Source of the DNA: Streptomyces clavuligerus | Lineage (GTDB): Bacteria; Actinomycetota; Actinomycetes; Streptomycetales; Streptomycetaceae | Direction: 5' to 3' | NCBI RefSeq assembly: GCF_005519465.1 | Contig: NZ_CP027858.1 | Span: 1,922,001 to 1,986,000, forward strand | Length of the DNA stretch: 64,000 nt | In this document: piece after piece, positions 7,984 through 16,981 of the stretch | Layout of the letters: the number at the start of each line of letters is the position of its first letter | How positions within the stretch are numbered: position 1 is the first letter of the stretch | The notes under the pieces: generated by a model | The model's database searches: none | Seen by the model: the letters and a program-made list of their open reading frames with translations, nothing else | What the model was told of the DNA's origin: nothing | Made by a program: the position numbers and the translations under genes

Positions 7984-9106
7984 ACCGGGGCCGTCCGGCC
8001 GTCCCGTCCCGGACGGCCGGGCGGCGCAGGGCCGGTTCCCCGCGGACGATGTGGGCGCGCAGCCCGCGGGCGATGTGACGGGCGTCCGTCCCCACGCCGT
8101 GCAGCGCGGCGGAGAGCAGGGTGTGCTGCCCCTCCACGCCGACGTAGGCGAGGCCGGGGTGGCTGGTCGAGAGGCCGTGGCGCTGCCGGGGGCGGCCGTC
8201 GGGGGTCAGCGCGCCGAGCGGGCGCAGATACTCCAGCGCGGGCAGGTACCCCGTGCAGAGCACCACGGTGTCCACCTGCTCACGGGTGCCGTCGGGCCAG
8301 ATCAGCTCCCTGCCCTCGGCCCCGGAGAACAGCGGCCTGCGATCCGGCCTGCCCTGCTCGACGGCCCGCCGCTGGGCACCGCTGGAGTCGGGGACGGCCC
8401 GGAAGAACGACACGGCCGCGGACGGCAGCAGCGGGCCGACGGGTATCCGCCCGATCTGCTCGAACGTCCGCCAGACGTACTCCCGCGGGTCGAAGTCGCG
8501 CGGCCGGGTGAACCGGATCGGCCGGCGGCTCGCGATCGAGGTGCGGGCGCCGCCGGAGAGTTCCACGGCGATCTGCACGGCGGAGGTCCCCGAGCCGACC
8601 ACCACGACCCGCTGTCCGGCGAAGGGTTCGGGTGTGCGGTACTCGCAGGAGTGCAGCACCCTGCCGGTCCAGTCGGCGAGCCCCGGCAGCCCGGGCCGGT
8701 GGGGGTTGCCGAAGCAGCCGCTGGCCGCGACGACGACGGCGCCGTGCAGCCGGGTGCCGTCGGCCGTGGTGACGGCATATCCGTCCCGGTCGGCGACGAC
8801 GGAGACCACCCGGGCGCCGGTACGGATCTCGCAGTCGAGCCGGGAGGCGTACTGCCGCAGATAGGCGACGACCTCGTCCCGGGCCGGGAAGTGGCCGGGG
8901 GCACCGGGGAAGGGCATCCCGGGGAGGGAGAAGAAGCGTGCGGGGGTGAAGACGACGAGGCTGTCGTAGTAGTGGGGCCAGGAGCCCACCGGCTCCGGTC
9001 CCGCCTCCAGGACGACGGGGCAGAAGCCCTGGTTGCGCAGGGCGAAGGCGGTGCCTAAGCCTGCCTGGCCGCCTCCGATGACGATCGCGGTGTCCATGCC
9101 GCTCAT
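7925..9106 (-). CDS. FAD-dependent monooxygenase / oxidoreductase (FMO-like)
   Basis: 393-residue flavoprotein with two dinucleotide folds: FAD-binding AIVIGGGQAGLGTAFALR (~6-24) and NADPH-binding VVVVGSGTSAVQIAVEL (~170-186). The segment between them includes FFSLPGMPFPG and the typical GARVVSV strand. C-terminal VVLCTGYLPALEYL and HPGLAYVGVEGQ match the family of CzcO/trimethylamine-type flavin monooxygenases. It is predicted to oxygenate or oxidise a small substrate with NADPH; the substrate is unknown. The start ATG follows GGAGAG at 6 nt; an ATG three codons later is possible. The last ~35 residues are Pro/Arg-rich and antisense to the neighbouring gene's end. Confidence 0.9.
   Translation of the reverse strand: MSGMDTAIVIGGGQAGLGTAFALRNQGFCPVVLEAGPEPVGSWPHYYDSLVVFTPARFFSLPGMPFPGAPGHFPARDEVVAYLRQYASRLDCEIRTGARVVSVVADRDGYAVTTADGTRLHGAVVVAASGCFGNPHRPGLPGLADWTGRVLHSCEYRTPEPFAGQRVVVVGSGTSAVQIAVELSGGARTSIASRRPIRFTRPRDFDPREYVWRTFEQIGRIPVGPLLPSAAVSFFRAVPDSSGAQRRAVEQGRPDRRPLFSGAEGRELIWPDGTREQVDTVVLCTGYLPALEYLRPLGALTPDGRPRQRHGLSTSHPGLAYVGVEGQHTLLSAALHGVGTDARHIARGLRAHIVRGEPALRRPAVRDGTAGRPRFSPPPGDPEPSVPRTRRSR
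7989..8018 (+). terminator. Hairpin inside the 3' end of the convergent gene
   Basis: Perfect 10-bp inverted repeat GGCCGTCCGG / CCGGACGGCC with a 10-nt loop, 5 nt after the stop of the 213-residue protein. It lies within the coding sequence of the convergent monooxygenase, so on that strand it would be a hairpin in the message. Confidence 0.5.
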
Positions 9107-9270
9107 GGTGGACTCTCCGCCGCCGCCCTGTCCGCCGCGCCTTCTCCACCGCCGGGGTCGCTGTCTCGTTCCCCACGGGCCGCGACGGACCGGCCGCCAC
9201 CGCGCCGCCCGCCCCGGCGACCGGCCGGACCGGGCGAACGGCGCCACCGGCCCGACCGGCCGTTCCGCCC

Positions 9271-9522
9271 GTCACGGGACGGCTCCGCGCCGGGCGGGAC
9301 GGCGCTGCCGGGGCGGGCCGGACGCCGGGCCGCGAGGCCGCCGGGCCGCAGGACAGCACGGCGCGGGACCGGCACCGGCCCCCACAGGGCCGCTGCGGGG
9401 CGGCGCCGGATGGGGCGCGGGCACGACCGGCCGGGCGGCCGTCCACCGCGGCGGACCGGGTCGGCCACGACTCGCGGTCGGCGTCAACGCTCTCCCGCTC
9501 CGCCCACCGGGCGCGGCACCGG
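9271..9522. repeat. Long direct repeat, copy 1
   Basis: About 250 bp that recurs at 9729-10008 with an offset of ~458 bp. The shared stretch begins GTCACGGGACGGCTCCGCG and ends GGGCGCGGCACCGG, differing by scattered substitutions and small indels (for instance a GC dinucleotide lost in copy 2). It lies between the monooxygenase start (9106) and the end of ku (10031), in a ~920-bp stretch with no gene of recognisable type. Confidence 0.9.
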
Positions 9523-9728
9523 GCGCCCGGTCCGTCCGGGCGGCCTCGTCCGGACAGGGCACCAGGAGGGTCCTCCTCGGCGGCGAAGCGGTCGAGGAAC
9601 GTGCGGGGACGCCAAGGAATCCGCGCGGCCGTGCACGACCGCCGGCACCGCACGGCCCGCTCCGGACCGGAGCGCCGACGGGGGCGGGCCAAACGGTGCG
9701 CGGGACCGACACAGGCCCTCGTCGCACC

Positions 9729-10008
9729 GTCACGGGACGGCTCCGCGCCGGGCGGGACGGCTGCCGGGGCGGGCCGGACGCCGGGCCGCGAGGCCGCCGG
9801 GCCGCAGGACAGCACGACGCGGGACCGGCACCGGCCCCCACAGAGCCGCTGCGGGGCGGCGCCGGGTCGGGCGCGGGCACGACCGGCCGGGCGGCCGGGG
9901 CGGGGCGCTCGTCCACCGCGGCGGACCGGGGTCAGCCACGACTCGCGGTCGGCGTCGGCGCTCTCCCACTCCGCCCGCCGGGCCCGGGGCCGCCGGGCGC
10001 GGCACCGG
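9729..10008. repeat. Long direct repeat, copy 2
   Basis: Second copy of the 9271-9522 element, ending 22 bp after the stop codon of ku. It carries a ~25-bp insertion near its right end. Long open frames cross both copies on either strand but encode only Pro/Arg/Gly/Ala low complexity, so they are taken as non-coding. Confidence 0.9.
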
Positions 10009-10030
10009 CCGGATCCCCCGCGTCGCGGTC

Positions 10031-11113
10031 TCAGGCGGAGGCGCGCTTGCGGGGGGCGGACTTCTTCGCGGGGGCCGCCTTCCGGCCCGCCGTCGCCTTC
10101 GTGGCCGTGCCCTTCGCCGCGGCGGACTTCCTCGCCGGAGCCGAAGCCTTCTTCGCCGCCTTCGCCGCCACCTCTGTCGGCACCTTCTTCGCCGTCTTCT
10201 GCGCCGTCTTCTGCGCCGGGGCGGCGGGCTTCCCCGCCGGAGCCCTACCCGTCGGAGCCTTCCGCGCCGGGGCCCGCTTCCGCGTCTCCAGCCGGGTGAC
10301 CCCGGCCAGCTCCTCGCCCTCCGCACCCCCGGACCGGGCCTTGCGCGCCGCCTTGACGCTGTTCTCCAGCGCGGCCATGAGATCGATGACCTGGCCGCCC
10401 CGCCCCTCGTCGCCCTCCGCCCCGGGCAGGGCGGCCCCGCCATCGGACTTCGCGGCGATCATGGCCTCGACGGCCTCCCGGTAGTCGTCGTGCAGCGAGT
10501 CCATGTCGACCTCGCCGAGGGTGTCCATCAGCGCGTCCGCGAGATCCAGTTCCGCGTCACGCACCGTCACCTCGGTCTGCGGGGCCACCCCCTCGGGGCG
10601 GCGGATCTCGTCCGGCCAGAGCAGCCCGTGCATGGCGATCACATCGTCCACGACCCGGAGCATCCCCAGCCGTTCCCGCCCCCGCAGCGCGTACTTCGCC
10701 AGCGCCACCTTCCGGCTCCGCTTCAGCGCCTCGCGCAGCAGCGTGTACGGCTTGGCCGCCGGGACGCCGTCCGCCGAGAGGTAGTAGGCCGCGTCCATCT
10801 GGAGCGGGTCGATCTCCGAAGCCGGGACGAAGGCCACGATCTCGATCGTCTTCGCCGTCGGCAGCGGCAGCCGGGCCAGATCCTCGTCCGTGATCGGGAC
10901 GATCGAGCCGTCGGCCTCCTCGTACCCCTTGCCGATCTCCGCCGCCGGGACCTCCTTCTCGTCCAGCTCGCAGACCTTCCGGTAGCGAATCCGGCCGCCG
11001 TCGGCGGTATGGATCTGCCGGAAGGAGATCGAGTGGCTCTCGGTGGCGTTCACCAGCTTGATCGGGATGCTGACCAGGCCGAAGGAGATCGCCCCGTTCC
11101 AAATGGATCGCAC
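10031..11113 (-). CDS. ku: Ku, DNA end-binding protein of bacterial NHEJ
   Basis: 360 residues. The family N-terminus is clear: IWNGAISFGLVSIPIKLVNATE, read here as IWNGAISFGLVSIPIKL plus VNATE, then RIRYRKVCELDEKEVP and IEIVAFVPASEIDPLQMDAAYYL, which build the beta-barrel ring. Ku homodimers thread onto double-strand breaks and recruit LigD. The last ~90 residues (after ETRKRAPARKAP) are an Ala/Lys/Pro-rich histone-H1-like tail with repeated KK and AKKA units. Such tails occur in several actinobacterial Ku proteins and are thought to add DNA binding and bridging. GTG start after GAGGTGG. It is divergent from the polymerase and ligase genes with 49 bp between. Confidence 0.97.
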   Translation of the reverse strand: MRSIWNGAISFGLVSIPIKLVNATESHSISFRQIHTADGGRIRYRKVCELDEKEVPAAEIGKGYEEADGSIVPITDEDLARLPLPTAKTIEIVAFVPASEIDPLQMDAAYYLSADGVPAAKPYTLLREALKRSRKVALAKYALRGRERLGMLRVVDDVIAMHGLLWPDEIRRPEGVAPQTEVTVRDAELDLADALMDTLGEVDMDSLHDDYREAVEAMIAAKSDGGAALPGAEGDEGRGGQVIDLMAALENSVKAARKARSGGAEGEELAGVTRLETRKRAPARKAPTGRAPAGKPAAPAQKTAQKTAKKVPTEVAAKAAKKASAPARKSAAAKGTATKATAGRKAAPAKKSAPRKRASA

Positions 11114-11162
11114 CGTGTGACCACCTCGCCCTGGAATGCGGCTTTCATGGAACTCTTATCGT

Positions 11163-12053
11163 ATGACGCCGATCACAGAGGTGGCGGGGCGACGGGTGCC
11201 GCTCAGCAATCTCGACAAGGTCATCCACCCCGCCTCCGGGACCACCAAGGGCGAGATCCTGCACTACTACGCCACCGTCGCCGGGGCGATCCTGCCGCAT
11301 CTGCGGGAGCGGCCCGTCTCCTTCCTCCGCTATCCGGACGGCCCGGCGGGAGCGCTCTTCTTCACCAAGAACCCGCCGCCCGGTACTCCGTCGTGGGTAC
11401 GGACCGTTCCCGTGCCGCACACGGACGACCCGGGCGCCCGGCAGGTCGTCCTCGACGGGCTCGCCCCGCTGATGTGGGCGGCGAACCTGGTGGTCGAGTT
11501 CCACACCCCGCAGTGGACGGCCGCGGAACCCGGCGTCGCCGACCGGCTCGTCCTCGACCTCGACCCCGGCGAGCCCGCCGGGCTCCCCGAGTGCTGCGCG
11601 GTGGCCCTGTGGCTGCGGGAGCGGCTGGCGGCCGACGGGCTCGACGCGTACGCGAAGACCTCGGGGGCCAAGGGGCTGCATCTGCTGGTCCCGATCGCGC
11701 CCACGCCGTCGGCGGCGGTGTCGGCGTACGCGAAGGGACTCGCCCTCGCGGGCGAGGCCGGACTGCCGGAGCTGGTGCTGCACCGGATGAAACGGGCGCT
11801 GCGGCCGGGGAAGGTCTTCGTCGACCACAGCCAGAACGCCGCCGCCAAGACCACGGCCACGCCGTACACGCTCAGGGCACGGGCGCTGCCGACCGTCTCG
11901 ACCCCCGTGACCTGGGACGAGGTGGAGTCCGCGGCCCGGGGCGGCGAGGGGCTGGTCTTCCTCCCGGACGACATCGCCGGCCGTCTCGCACGGCACGGGG
12001 AGCTGCTCGCCCCGCTCACCGACCCGGGCCGGGACCGGCCCCCGCTGCCGTGA
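11163..12053 (+). CDS. LigD-type NHEJ polymerase (primase-like) domain protein
   Basis: 296-residue stand-alone polymerase/primase domain of the LigD (AEP superfamily) type. Seen: RVPLSNLDKVIHPASG with GTTKGEILHYY, the metal-binding DLDPGE (~131), SGAKGLHLLVPI (SGxxGxH motif), KVFVDHSQN and KTTATPYTLRAR. It fills gaps and adds ribonucleotides at Ku-held ends before ligation. The stop overlaps the ligase GTG (GTGA), so polymerase and ligase are made together. ATG at 11163 was preferred; an ATG nine codons upstream (11136) is possible since neither has a strong ribosome-binding site. Confidence 0.95.
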   Translation: MTPITEVAGRRVPLSNLDKVIHPASGTTKGEILHYYATVAGAILPHLRERPVSFLRYPDGPAGALFFTKNPPPGTPSWVRTVPVPHTDDPGARQVVLDGLAPLMWAANLVVEFHTPQWTAAEPGVADRLVLDLDPGEPAGLPECCAVALWLRERLAADGLDAYAKTSGAKGLHLLVPIAPTPSAAVSAYAKGLALAGEAGLPELVLHRMKRALRPGKVFVDHSQNAAAKTTATPYTLRARALPTVSTPVTWDEVESAARGGEGLVFLPDDIAGRLARHGELLAPLTDPGRDRPPLP

Positions 12054-12973
12054 CCGGCTCCGGCCCGGCGCCGCTGCGTCCGCCGCTCGGAGTGATGCGG
12101 CCCCGGCGCGCGGAGGAGCTCCCCGGGCCGGACGGGCTGCCGGGAGGGGTGCAGTACTCGATCAAGCTGGACGGCTTCCGGGCGCTCGCCTTCGTCGGCG
12201 ACGGCGGGGAGGTCTTCCTCCAGTCGCGCTCGGGGCGGGCACTGGCGCCGGAGTTCCCCGTTCTCGCCCGCCGGCTCGGGGAGGGGCTGCCGCCGGGGCT
12301 CGTGCTCGACGGCGAGCTGTGCGCGTACCGGGACGGGCGGATCGGCTTCGCCGAACTGCTCCGTCCACGGGCGGAACGGGAGCGCTCCGGGGTGCCGGTG
12401 TACTACATCGCGTTCGACATCCTGGCCGTGCCGGCCGGGTCCGCGCAGGCCGCGGGGGCGGGCCGGGATGTCCGTCCGCTGCCCCTGCGCGAACGCTGGG
12501 AACTGCTCGGCGCGGCCCTGCGGGAGACCGGGCCGCCGCTCCAGCGGGTGCTCGCGACGAGGGACGAGGGGACGGCCCGGCTGTGGTTCGACGGGCTGCG
12601 GGACAAGGGCGTCGAGGGGATCGTGGCGAAGTCCCTGGACTCCGCGTACCGGGCGGGCCCCACCTGGGCCTGGCAGAAGATCCGCCACACCGACACGGTG
12701 GACGGCACCCTGCTGGGCCTCTTCGGCCCCGAACGGCGCCCCCGCGCCCTGCTGGTACGGCTCGCCGACGGGCGGGAGGTCCGGGTGGCGGCGCTGACCG
12801 CCGTCCACGCGCGGGACCTCGCGGAGCTGACGGCCCACCGGCTGGGCCGGCTCGCCGACCGCCCCGGCCTGGGCCGCGCCCGGCTGCTCACCGAGCCGCT
12901 GCCGGTGGAGCTCCGGGAGGCGCCGGGACGCCATGGGACCGCGCGGTTCGTGCGCGTGCGGACGAACGACTGA
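12050..12973 (+). CDS. ATP-dependent DNA ligase
   Basis: 307-residue ligase. The adenylation motif I is KLDGFRAL (Lys ~40 takes AMP). Motif III appears as LDGELCAY and motif IV as EGIVAKSLD. Motif V WQKIRHTDT leads into the OB-fold domain, where TVDGTLLGLFG begins. This is the ligase module normally fused in LigD; here it is a separate protein overlapping the polymerase by 4 bp. It should seal nicks at Ku-bound ends. No nuclease (phosphoesterase) module is encoded here. An alternative label is LigC-type ligase; context favours NHEJ. Confidence 0.95.
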   Translation: MTGSGPAPLRPPLGVMRPRRAEELPGPDGLPGGVQYSIKLDGFRALAFVGDGGEVFLQSRSGRALAPEFPVLARRLGEGLPPGLVLDGELCAYRDGRIGFAELLRPRAERERSGVPVYYIAFDILAVPAGSAQAAGAGRDVRPLPLRERWELLGAALRETGPPLQRVLATRDEGTARLWFDGLRDKGVEGIVAKSLDSAYRAGPTWAWQKIRHTDTVDGTLLGLFGPERRPRALLVRLADGREVRVAALTAVHARDLAELTAHRLGRLADRPGLGRARLLTEPLPVELREAPGRHGTARFVRVRTND

Positions 12974-13072
12974 CCCGGCGGCGGGGGCTCGTCGGGTGCG
13001 GGAGACATCGGCGCCCGGTGCGGCGGACCGAGGCCCGAGGCAGCCGCCGATGTCCTCCGCCGTCCTCCGCCG

Positions 13073-13942
13073 TCAGGTGCGCAGCCAGGTGCGGCGGTCG
13101 CGGGCGAGGGCGAACAGGGTCTCGACATCGGCGGGTTTGTGCACCGGGCCGAGGCGGGCCAGTGCGCCGAGGTCCGGCGGTGTCACGATCCGTAACTCCT
13201 CGGGGGCGCCCAGGACCTCCAGCCGGGAGGCGCCGACGACGGCGAGGACCGGGCGCACCCCCGTCGCGAGGGCGTGGGAGGCCCGCTCGGCGCGGCGCAG
13301 GGTGCGGCGGAGCAGCGGTTCGGGCCCGGCGCGGCCGGTCCGGACGGCCAGACCCGCGATCCGCACCCGGCGGCCGCGGGCGGCGAGGGTGTGCACGGCG
13401 AGCACCCCGCCGGGTCCGACGGCGAGATGGTCCACCCGGTCGGCGCCGGGCAGCGGCACCGAGTGGAGAATCCGCCAGCCGGCCCCGTCCAGCAGGTCCA
13501 GCGCACCGCCCACGGCCTCCTCGGCCGCGAGCCGGGCGAGCGCGGCGCGGCGCACGCGCGGCCCGGGGGCCCTGCCCGCGCCGGGCCCTCGGTCGAGCGC
13601 GCCGTGCAGCGCCTCGCCGGGGCGGTTGGGCGCGAGGTCGTCGTCCGGGTGGAGCGCGAGCCGGGCGAGGTCGGCGGCGGTCGGCACGGGCGGCGGCCCC
13701 ACCGTCACCCCGCCCGTGATGTAGGGGGCGAGCGCGGCGAGCACCTCCTGTCGAAGACGCTCATGCACCAAACAGATTCGGCCACTGTCGCCACCGCTCC
13801 GGGTCCCGGCACCACCGGCCGCGCGGCCGTCGGCCCCGGTGTCCTCGTGGTCGTACCACGCGACATGGCGCCCGTCCGGCAGGCTCACATACAGCCGGAA
13901 ACCGCTTTCTCCCCGCGCTGGTACGACCCTCAGTCGCGTCAT
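13073..13942 (-). CDS. NERD-domain (nuclease-related) protein
   Basis: 289 residues. The C-terminal half has the NERD pattern: RLAAEEAVGGALDLL, GWRILHSVPLPGADRVDHLAVG, then GGVLAVHTLAARGRRVRIAG. This is an endonuclease-like fold in which Asp of VDHLAVG and the later charged residue sit at the presumed active site; the usual Lys after VHT is not obvious, so catalysis is uncertain. The N-terminal half begins VVPARGESGFRLYVSLPDGRHVAWYD (read in two parts) and is shared with Streptomyces NERD proteins. Role unknown, possibly DNA processing; its position beside the NHEJ genes is suggestive only. Confidence 0.75.
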   Translation of the reverse strand: MTRLRVVPARGESGFRLYVSLPDGRHVAWYDHEDTGADGRAAGGAGTRSGGDSGRICLVHERLRQEVLAALAPYITGGVTVGPPPVPTAADLARLALHPDDDLAPNRPGEALHGALDRGPGAGRAPGPRVRRAALARLAAEEAVGGALDLLDGAGWRILHSVPLPGADRVDHLAVGPGGVLAVHTLAARGRRVRIAGLAVRTGRAGPEPLLRRTLRRAERASHALATGVRPVLAVVGASRLEVLGAPEELRIVTPPDLGALARLGPVHKPADVETLFALARDRRTWLRT

Positions 13943-14116
13943 GCCGTCACGCCCCGCTCACAGCCCTGCACACCCGACCATGGGAACAGGCCCGAGGGCT
14001 TCCGGGCAATATCCCCGCGATGTCCGGGCGGTGGTGCACACTCTCCCCAAGCGCGCGGTGCCGGCGCATGGTTCCGGGCGTGGAAGGATGCCGCACGATT
14101 CTCGGGAGGGGGCGGC

Positions 14117-16981
14117 GTGTTCGGGGGAATCGACGAGGTCGACTGGGCCGCGCTGGGGCATGCGTACGGACCGGCGGACGACGTTCCTGAGCTGCTGCGC
14201 GGGCTGGCCTCCGGCGACCCGGTGGAGCGTGAGGCCGCCCTCGACGGGATGTACGGCGCGGTGCACCACCAGGGGGACGTCTACGACTCCACGCTGGCGT
14301 GCATACCGTTCCTGCTGGAGCTGGTGGCCGACCCCGCCGTCCAGGACCGGGGCGGCATCGTCGAGTTGCTGACCAGCATCGGCGGGATCGATCTGGACGG
14401 CGACGACGAACTGGACCCGGAGGACGAGGAGTTCGAGTTCGCGGCCAACTACGCGATGGCGGCGTCGGCGGTGACGGCGGGCTCGGACGTCTTCCTGGCG
14501 CTGATCGACTCCCCGGACCGGGGGGTGCGGCTCACCGTGCCGCTGGCGCTGGCGACGCTGCACAGCGAGCCGGATCTGGTGCTGCGGCTGCTGCGGGAGC
14601 GGCTGGAGGCCGAGCGGGACCCCGAGGTGCGGTTCGCCTGTGTGGAGGCGGCGGGACGGATCGCGCTGCGGCACTCCTGGCTGGCGGCCGAGGTGGTGGA
14701 CTGGCTGGTGGAGCTGGCCCGGGTGCGGTACGGGGCCGGGGCGGGGACCCCGGCGGAGCCCAGACGCGCGGCCGGTCCGGAGCACGGGGGCGCGGTGGTC
14801 CGCCGCCACTCGCTCCGCCGGGACCCGTGGGACGACCCCCCTCACCCGGCCGACCACGGGTCCGACTTCGACACGGAGGTCTGGGGGACCGAGGTCTGGG
14901 GCACGGACGGCTTCGGGGTGGACGGCCCGGGGCCGGAGGTCCCCTGGGCGGACGGCTTCGGCAGGCCGGACCCCTGGCCCGCCCCCGGCCGGGTAGAGTT
15001 CCCCGGCCCGTGGGACGACCCCGTTCCGCCGGACGGGCCGGTGTTCCCCGGCGGGGCGGTGCCGCCCGACGGGCCCCCGGGCACCCCTCCGGCCGCCCGT
15101 CCGACGCTCAACGGACTGCCGTCGCCCCCCGGCCCCCGGGACGGCTCCACCGCCCCCGCAGCCCGCTCCGCACCCGGCTCGTCGCACGATTCAACGCGCG
15201 GAGATGACCCGGCGGCGGACCCCGTCCGGGGAACGGACGGGGACCCGCCGGACGGGCTCGCGGAGAGGGACCCGGAGGGGCCGTCGGGAAAAACGGCGGA
15301 AAACAGACCCGGGGGCGGGGGGCGGAGCACCGGGTTCCCGGGCACGGAGCCCCCGGAGCCCGCCGGAGGGGAGTGTCCGGACCCCGCGGATCCGCGGCGG
15401 CCGCACGACGCCGGGCTGCGCCTCTCCGCCCTCGCCCAGCTCGCCCGGTGCGCCCCGCACGCGCTGCCCGCCGATGTGGTGCCCGGGGTGGTGGGCCTGC
15501 TGCGGGAGCTGCGGGCCGAGCCCGCCGGTCCGTACCCGGACGGGCCCCGCGCCGCACCGCCCCCCGGGGCTTCGGGGCCACCGGAGGCACGCCCCGCCGG
15601 AGCACGGCCCGTGCCCGCCGGGTCCCCGGCGCCGGAACAGCCCTGGGAGCGCGAGTCCGACGACACCGGTCGGCACGCCCTGTGGACGGGCGATCTGCTG
15701 CGCACGCTCCACTCCGGACTCGGCGACCGGGTCGCGGAGCGGACCGCGCTGCTGACGGACCAGTTGTGCAGCCCCGACCCCGGGCAGCGGATCGACGGGG
15801 TACGGATGAGCAGCGCGCTGCTGCGGACCCGGCGCGGCGAGTACGCGGAGCTGGTGACGCTGATCGGGGAGCAGCTCGCCGACAAGGAGCCGCGGCTGGC
15901 GGACGCGGCGGCCGCGGCGCTCGGTGAGCTGTTCGGCCTGGCCGCCCCGGCGGCGGACGCGCTGGCGGACTTCGTGGCCGCCGACCCGGGCTGCTGGGTG
16001 CAGGAGTGGGCGAGCGGCCCGCGGACGCTCGGCGGGGCGGTGGCCGCGCTGGCGCGCACGGGTGACGCGCGGGCGGTGCCGGTGCTGGCCCGGATTCTGG
16101 AGCTGCCGCAGGCCCCGCACGACCTCGGCTATGTGCTGGACCATCTGGGCCCGGCGGCGGCCCCGCTGGTCCCGGCCCTGCGCGCCCGGCTGGCGGAGAC
16201 CGAGCTGGACGACCGGCTCTACGACGCGGCGGGCCCGCTGCTCTACGGGCTGACGGCGCTGCGGGCGGGCGAGGCCCTGCCCGAGGTGCTGCGGGTGCTG
16301 CGGGGCGCCCCGGAGTACCGCGGGGAGTGGGTGGTGGAGCTGGTGCTCGGTGCGCTGACGTCGTTCGGGCCCGCCGCCCGGGAGGCCGCGCCGGATCTGC
16401 GCGGGCTGCTGGCCCGTTCCGCGCGGACGGGCGGGCACACCGGCGCGTTCGCGGTGAAGGCGGCGGCGGCCTTATGGGCGGTGGAGCGGGAAGCGGGCGC
16501 GGTGCTGCCGCTGCTGCGGACGACGCTGGCGTCCGACACCGGGGCGCGGCGGGCCGCCGCCGGGGTGCTGGGCTCGATGGGCCCGGTCGCCCGGGAGGCG
16601 GTGCCCGAGCTGCGGCTGGCACTGGACTCCTCGGACCCGGGGACGCGGGTGGACGCGGCGCTCGCGCTCTGGCGCGTGACCGGGGACGCGGAGCCCGGCT
16701 GGCCCGCGCTGAGGACGGCGTGGGAGGCGCTCCCGTTCACCCGGGTCCCGACCGCCGAGCGGCTCGCGGAACGGCCGGACCCGGCGGGCGGGCCGGTGGC
16801 GGGCCGCACCGAGGGCGCGGAGCGGCTGCTCCGCGCCGAGCTGGGGCGGGTGCGGCGGCACAATGCGATGGACGGCGGCTATGGCGGACATGACATCGTG
16901 AGGGACGAGAAGCTGCTGGCCCTGTGCCGGCGCGCACTGACCGGCGGGACCGGCACCACCGGGGAGAGGCCCACACCATGA
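14117..16981 (+). CDS. HEAT-repeat protein with large disordered insertion
   Basis: 954 residues. The N-terminus (FGGIDEVDWAALGHAYGPAD) and helix pairs such as LLRGLASGDPVEREAALDGM are HEAT-like; the array resumes after residue ~430 with LRLSALAQLARCAPHALPAD and continues to the C-terminus (ARRAAAGVLGSMGPVAREAVPEL). Between ~209 and ~428 lies a Pro/Gly/Asp-rich linker with no predicted fold, including WGTEVWGT repeats. HEAT solenoids usually scaffold protein complexes; no catalytic motif is visible. GTG start preceded by GGAGGGGG. Its TGA overlaps the ATG of the zinc-ribbon gene, so the two are coupled. Confidence 0.88.
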   Translation: MFGGIDEVDWAALGHAYGPADDVPELLRGLASGDPVEREAALDGMYGAVHHQGDVYDSTLACIPFLLELVADPAVQDRGGIVELLTSIGGIDLDGDDELDPEDEEFEFAANYAMAASAVTAGSDVFLALIDSPDRGVRLTVPLALATLHSEPDLVLRLLRERLEAERDPEVRFACVEAAGRIALRHSWLAAEVVDWLVELARVRYGAGAGTPAEPRRAAGPEHGGAVVRRHSLRRDPWDDPPHPADHGSDFDTEVWGTEVWGTDGFGVDGPGPEVPWADGFGRPDPWPAPGRVEFPGPWDDPVPPDGPVFPGGAVPPDGPPGTPPAARPTLNGLPSPPGPRDGSTAPAARSAPGSSHDSTRGDDPAADPVRGTDGDPPDGLAERDPEGPSGKTAENRPGGGGRSTGFPGTEPPEPAGGECPDPADPRRPHDAGLRLSALAQLARCAPHALPADVVPGVVGLLRELRAEPAGPYPDGPRAAPPPGASGPPEARPAGARPVPAGSPAPEQPWERESDDTGRHALWTGDLLRTLHSGLGDRVAERTALLTDQLCSPDPGQRIDGVRMSSALLRTRRGEYAELVTLIGEQLADKEPRLADAAAAALGELFGLAAPAADALADFVAADPGCWVQEWASGPRTLGGAVAALARTGDARAVPVLARILELPQAPHDLGYVLDHLGPAAAPLVPALRARLAETELDDRLYDAAGPLLYGLTALRAGEALPEVLRVLRGAPEYRGEWVVELVLGALTSFGPAAREAAPDLRGLLARSARTGGHTGAFAVKAAAALWAVEREAGAVLPLLRTTLASDTGARRAAAGVLGSMGPVAREAVPELRLALDSSDPGTRVDAALALWRVTGDAEPGWPALRTAWEALPFTRVPTAERLAERPDPAGGPVAGRTEGAERLLRAELGRVRRHNAMDGGYGGHDIVRDEKLLALCRRALTGGTGTTGERPTP

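Noticed and set aside
9410..12973. A single open frame of ~1187 codons running through the repeat region, ku antisense and the NHEJ genes
   Set aside because: Only its last 308 codons are the ligase; the rest is low-complexity antisense of real genes, a side effect of stop-poor GC-rich DNA.
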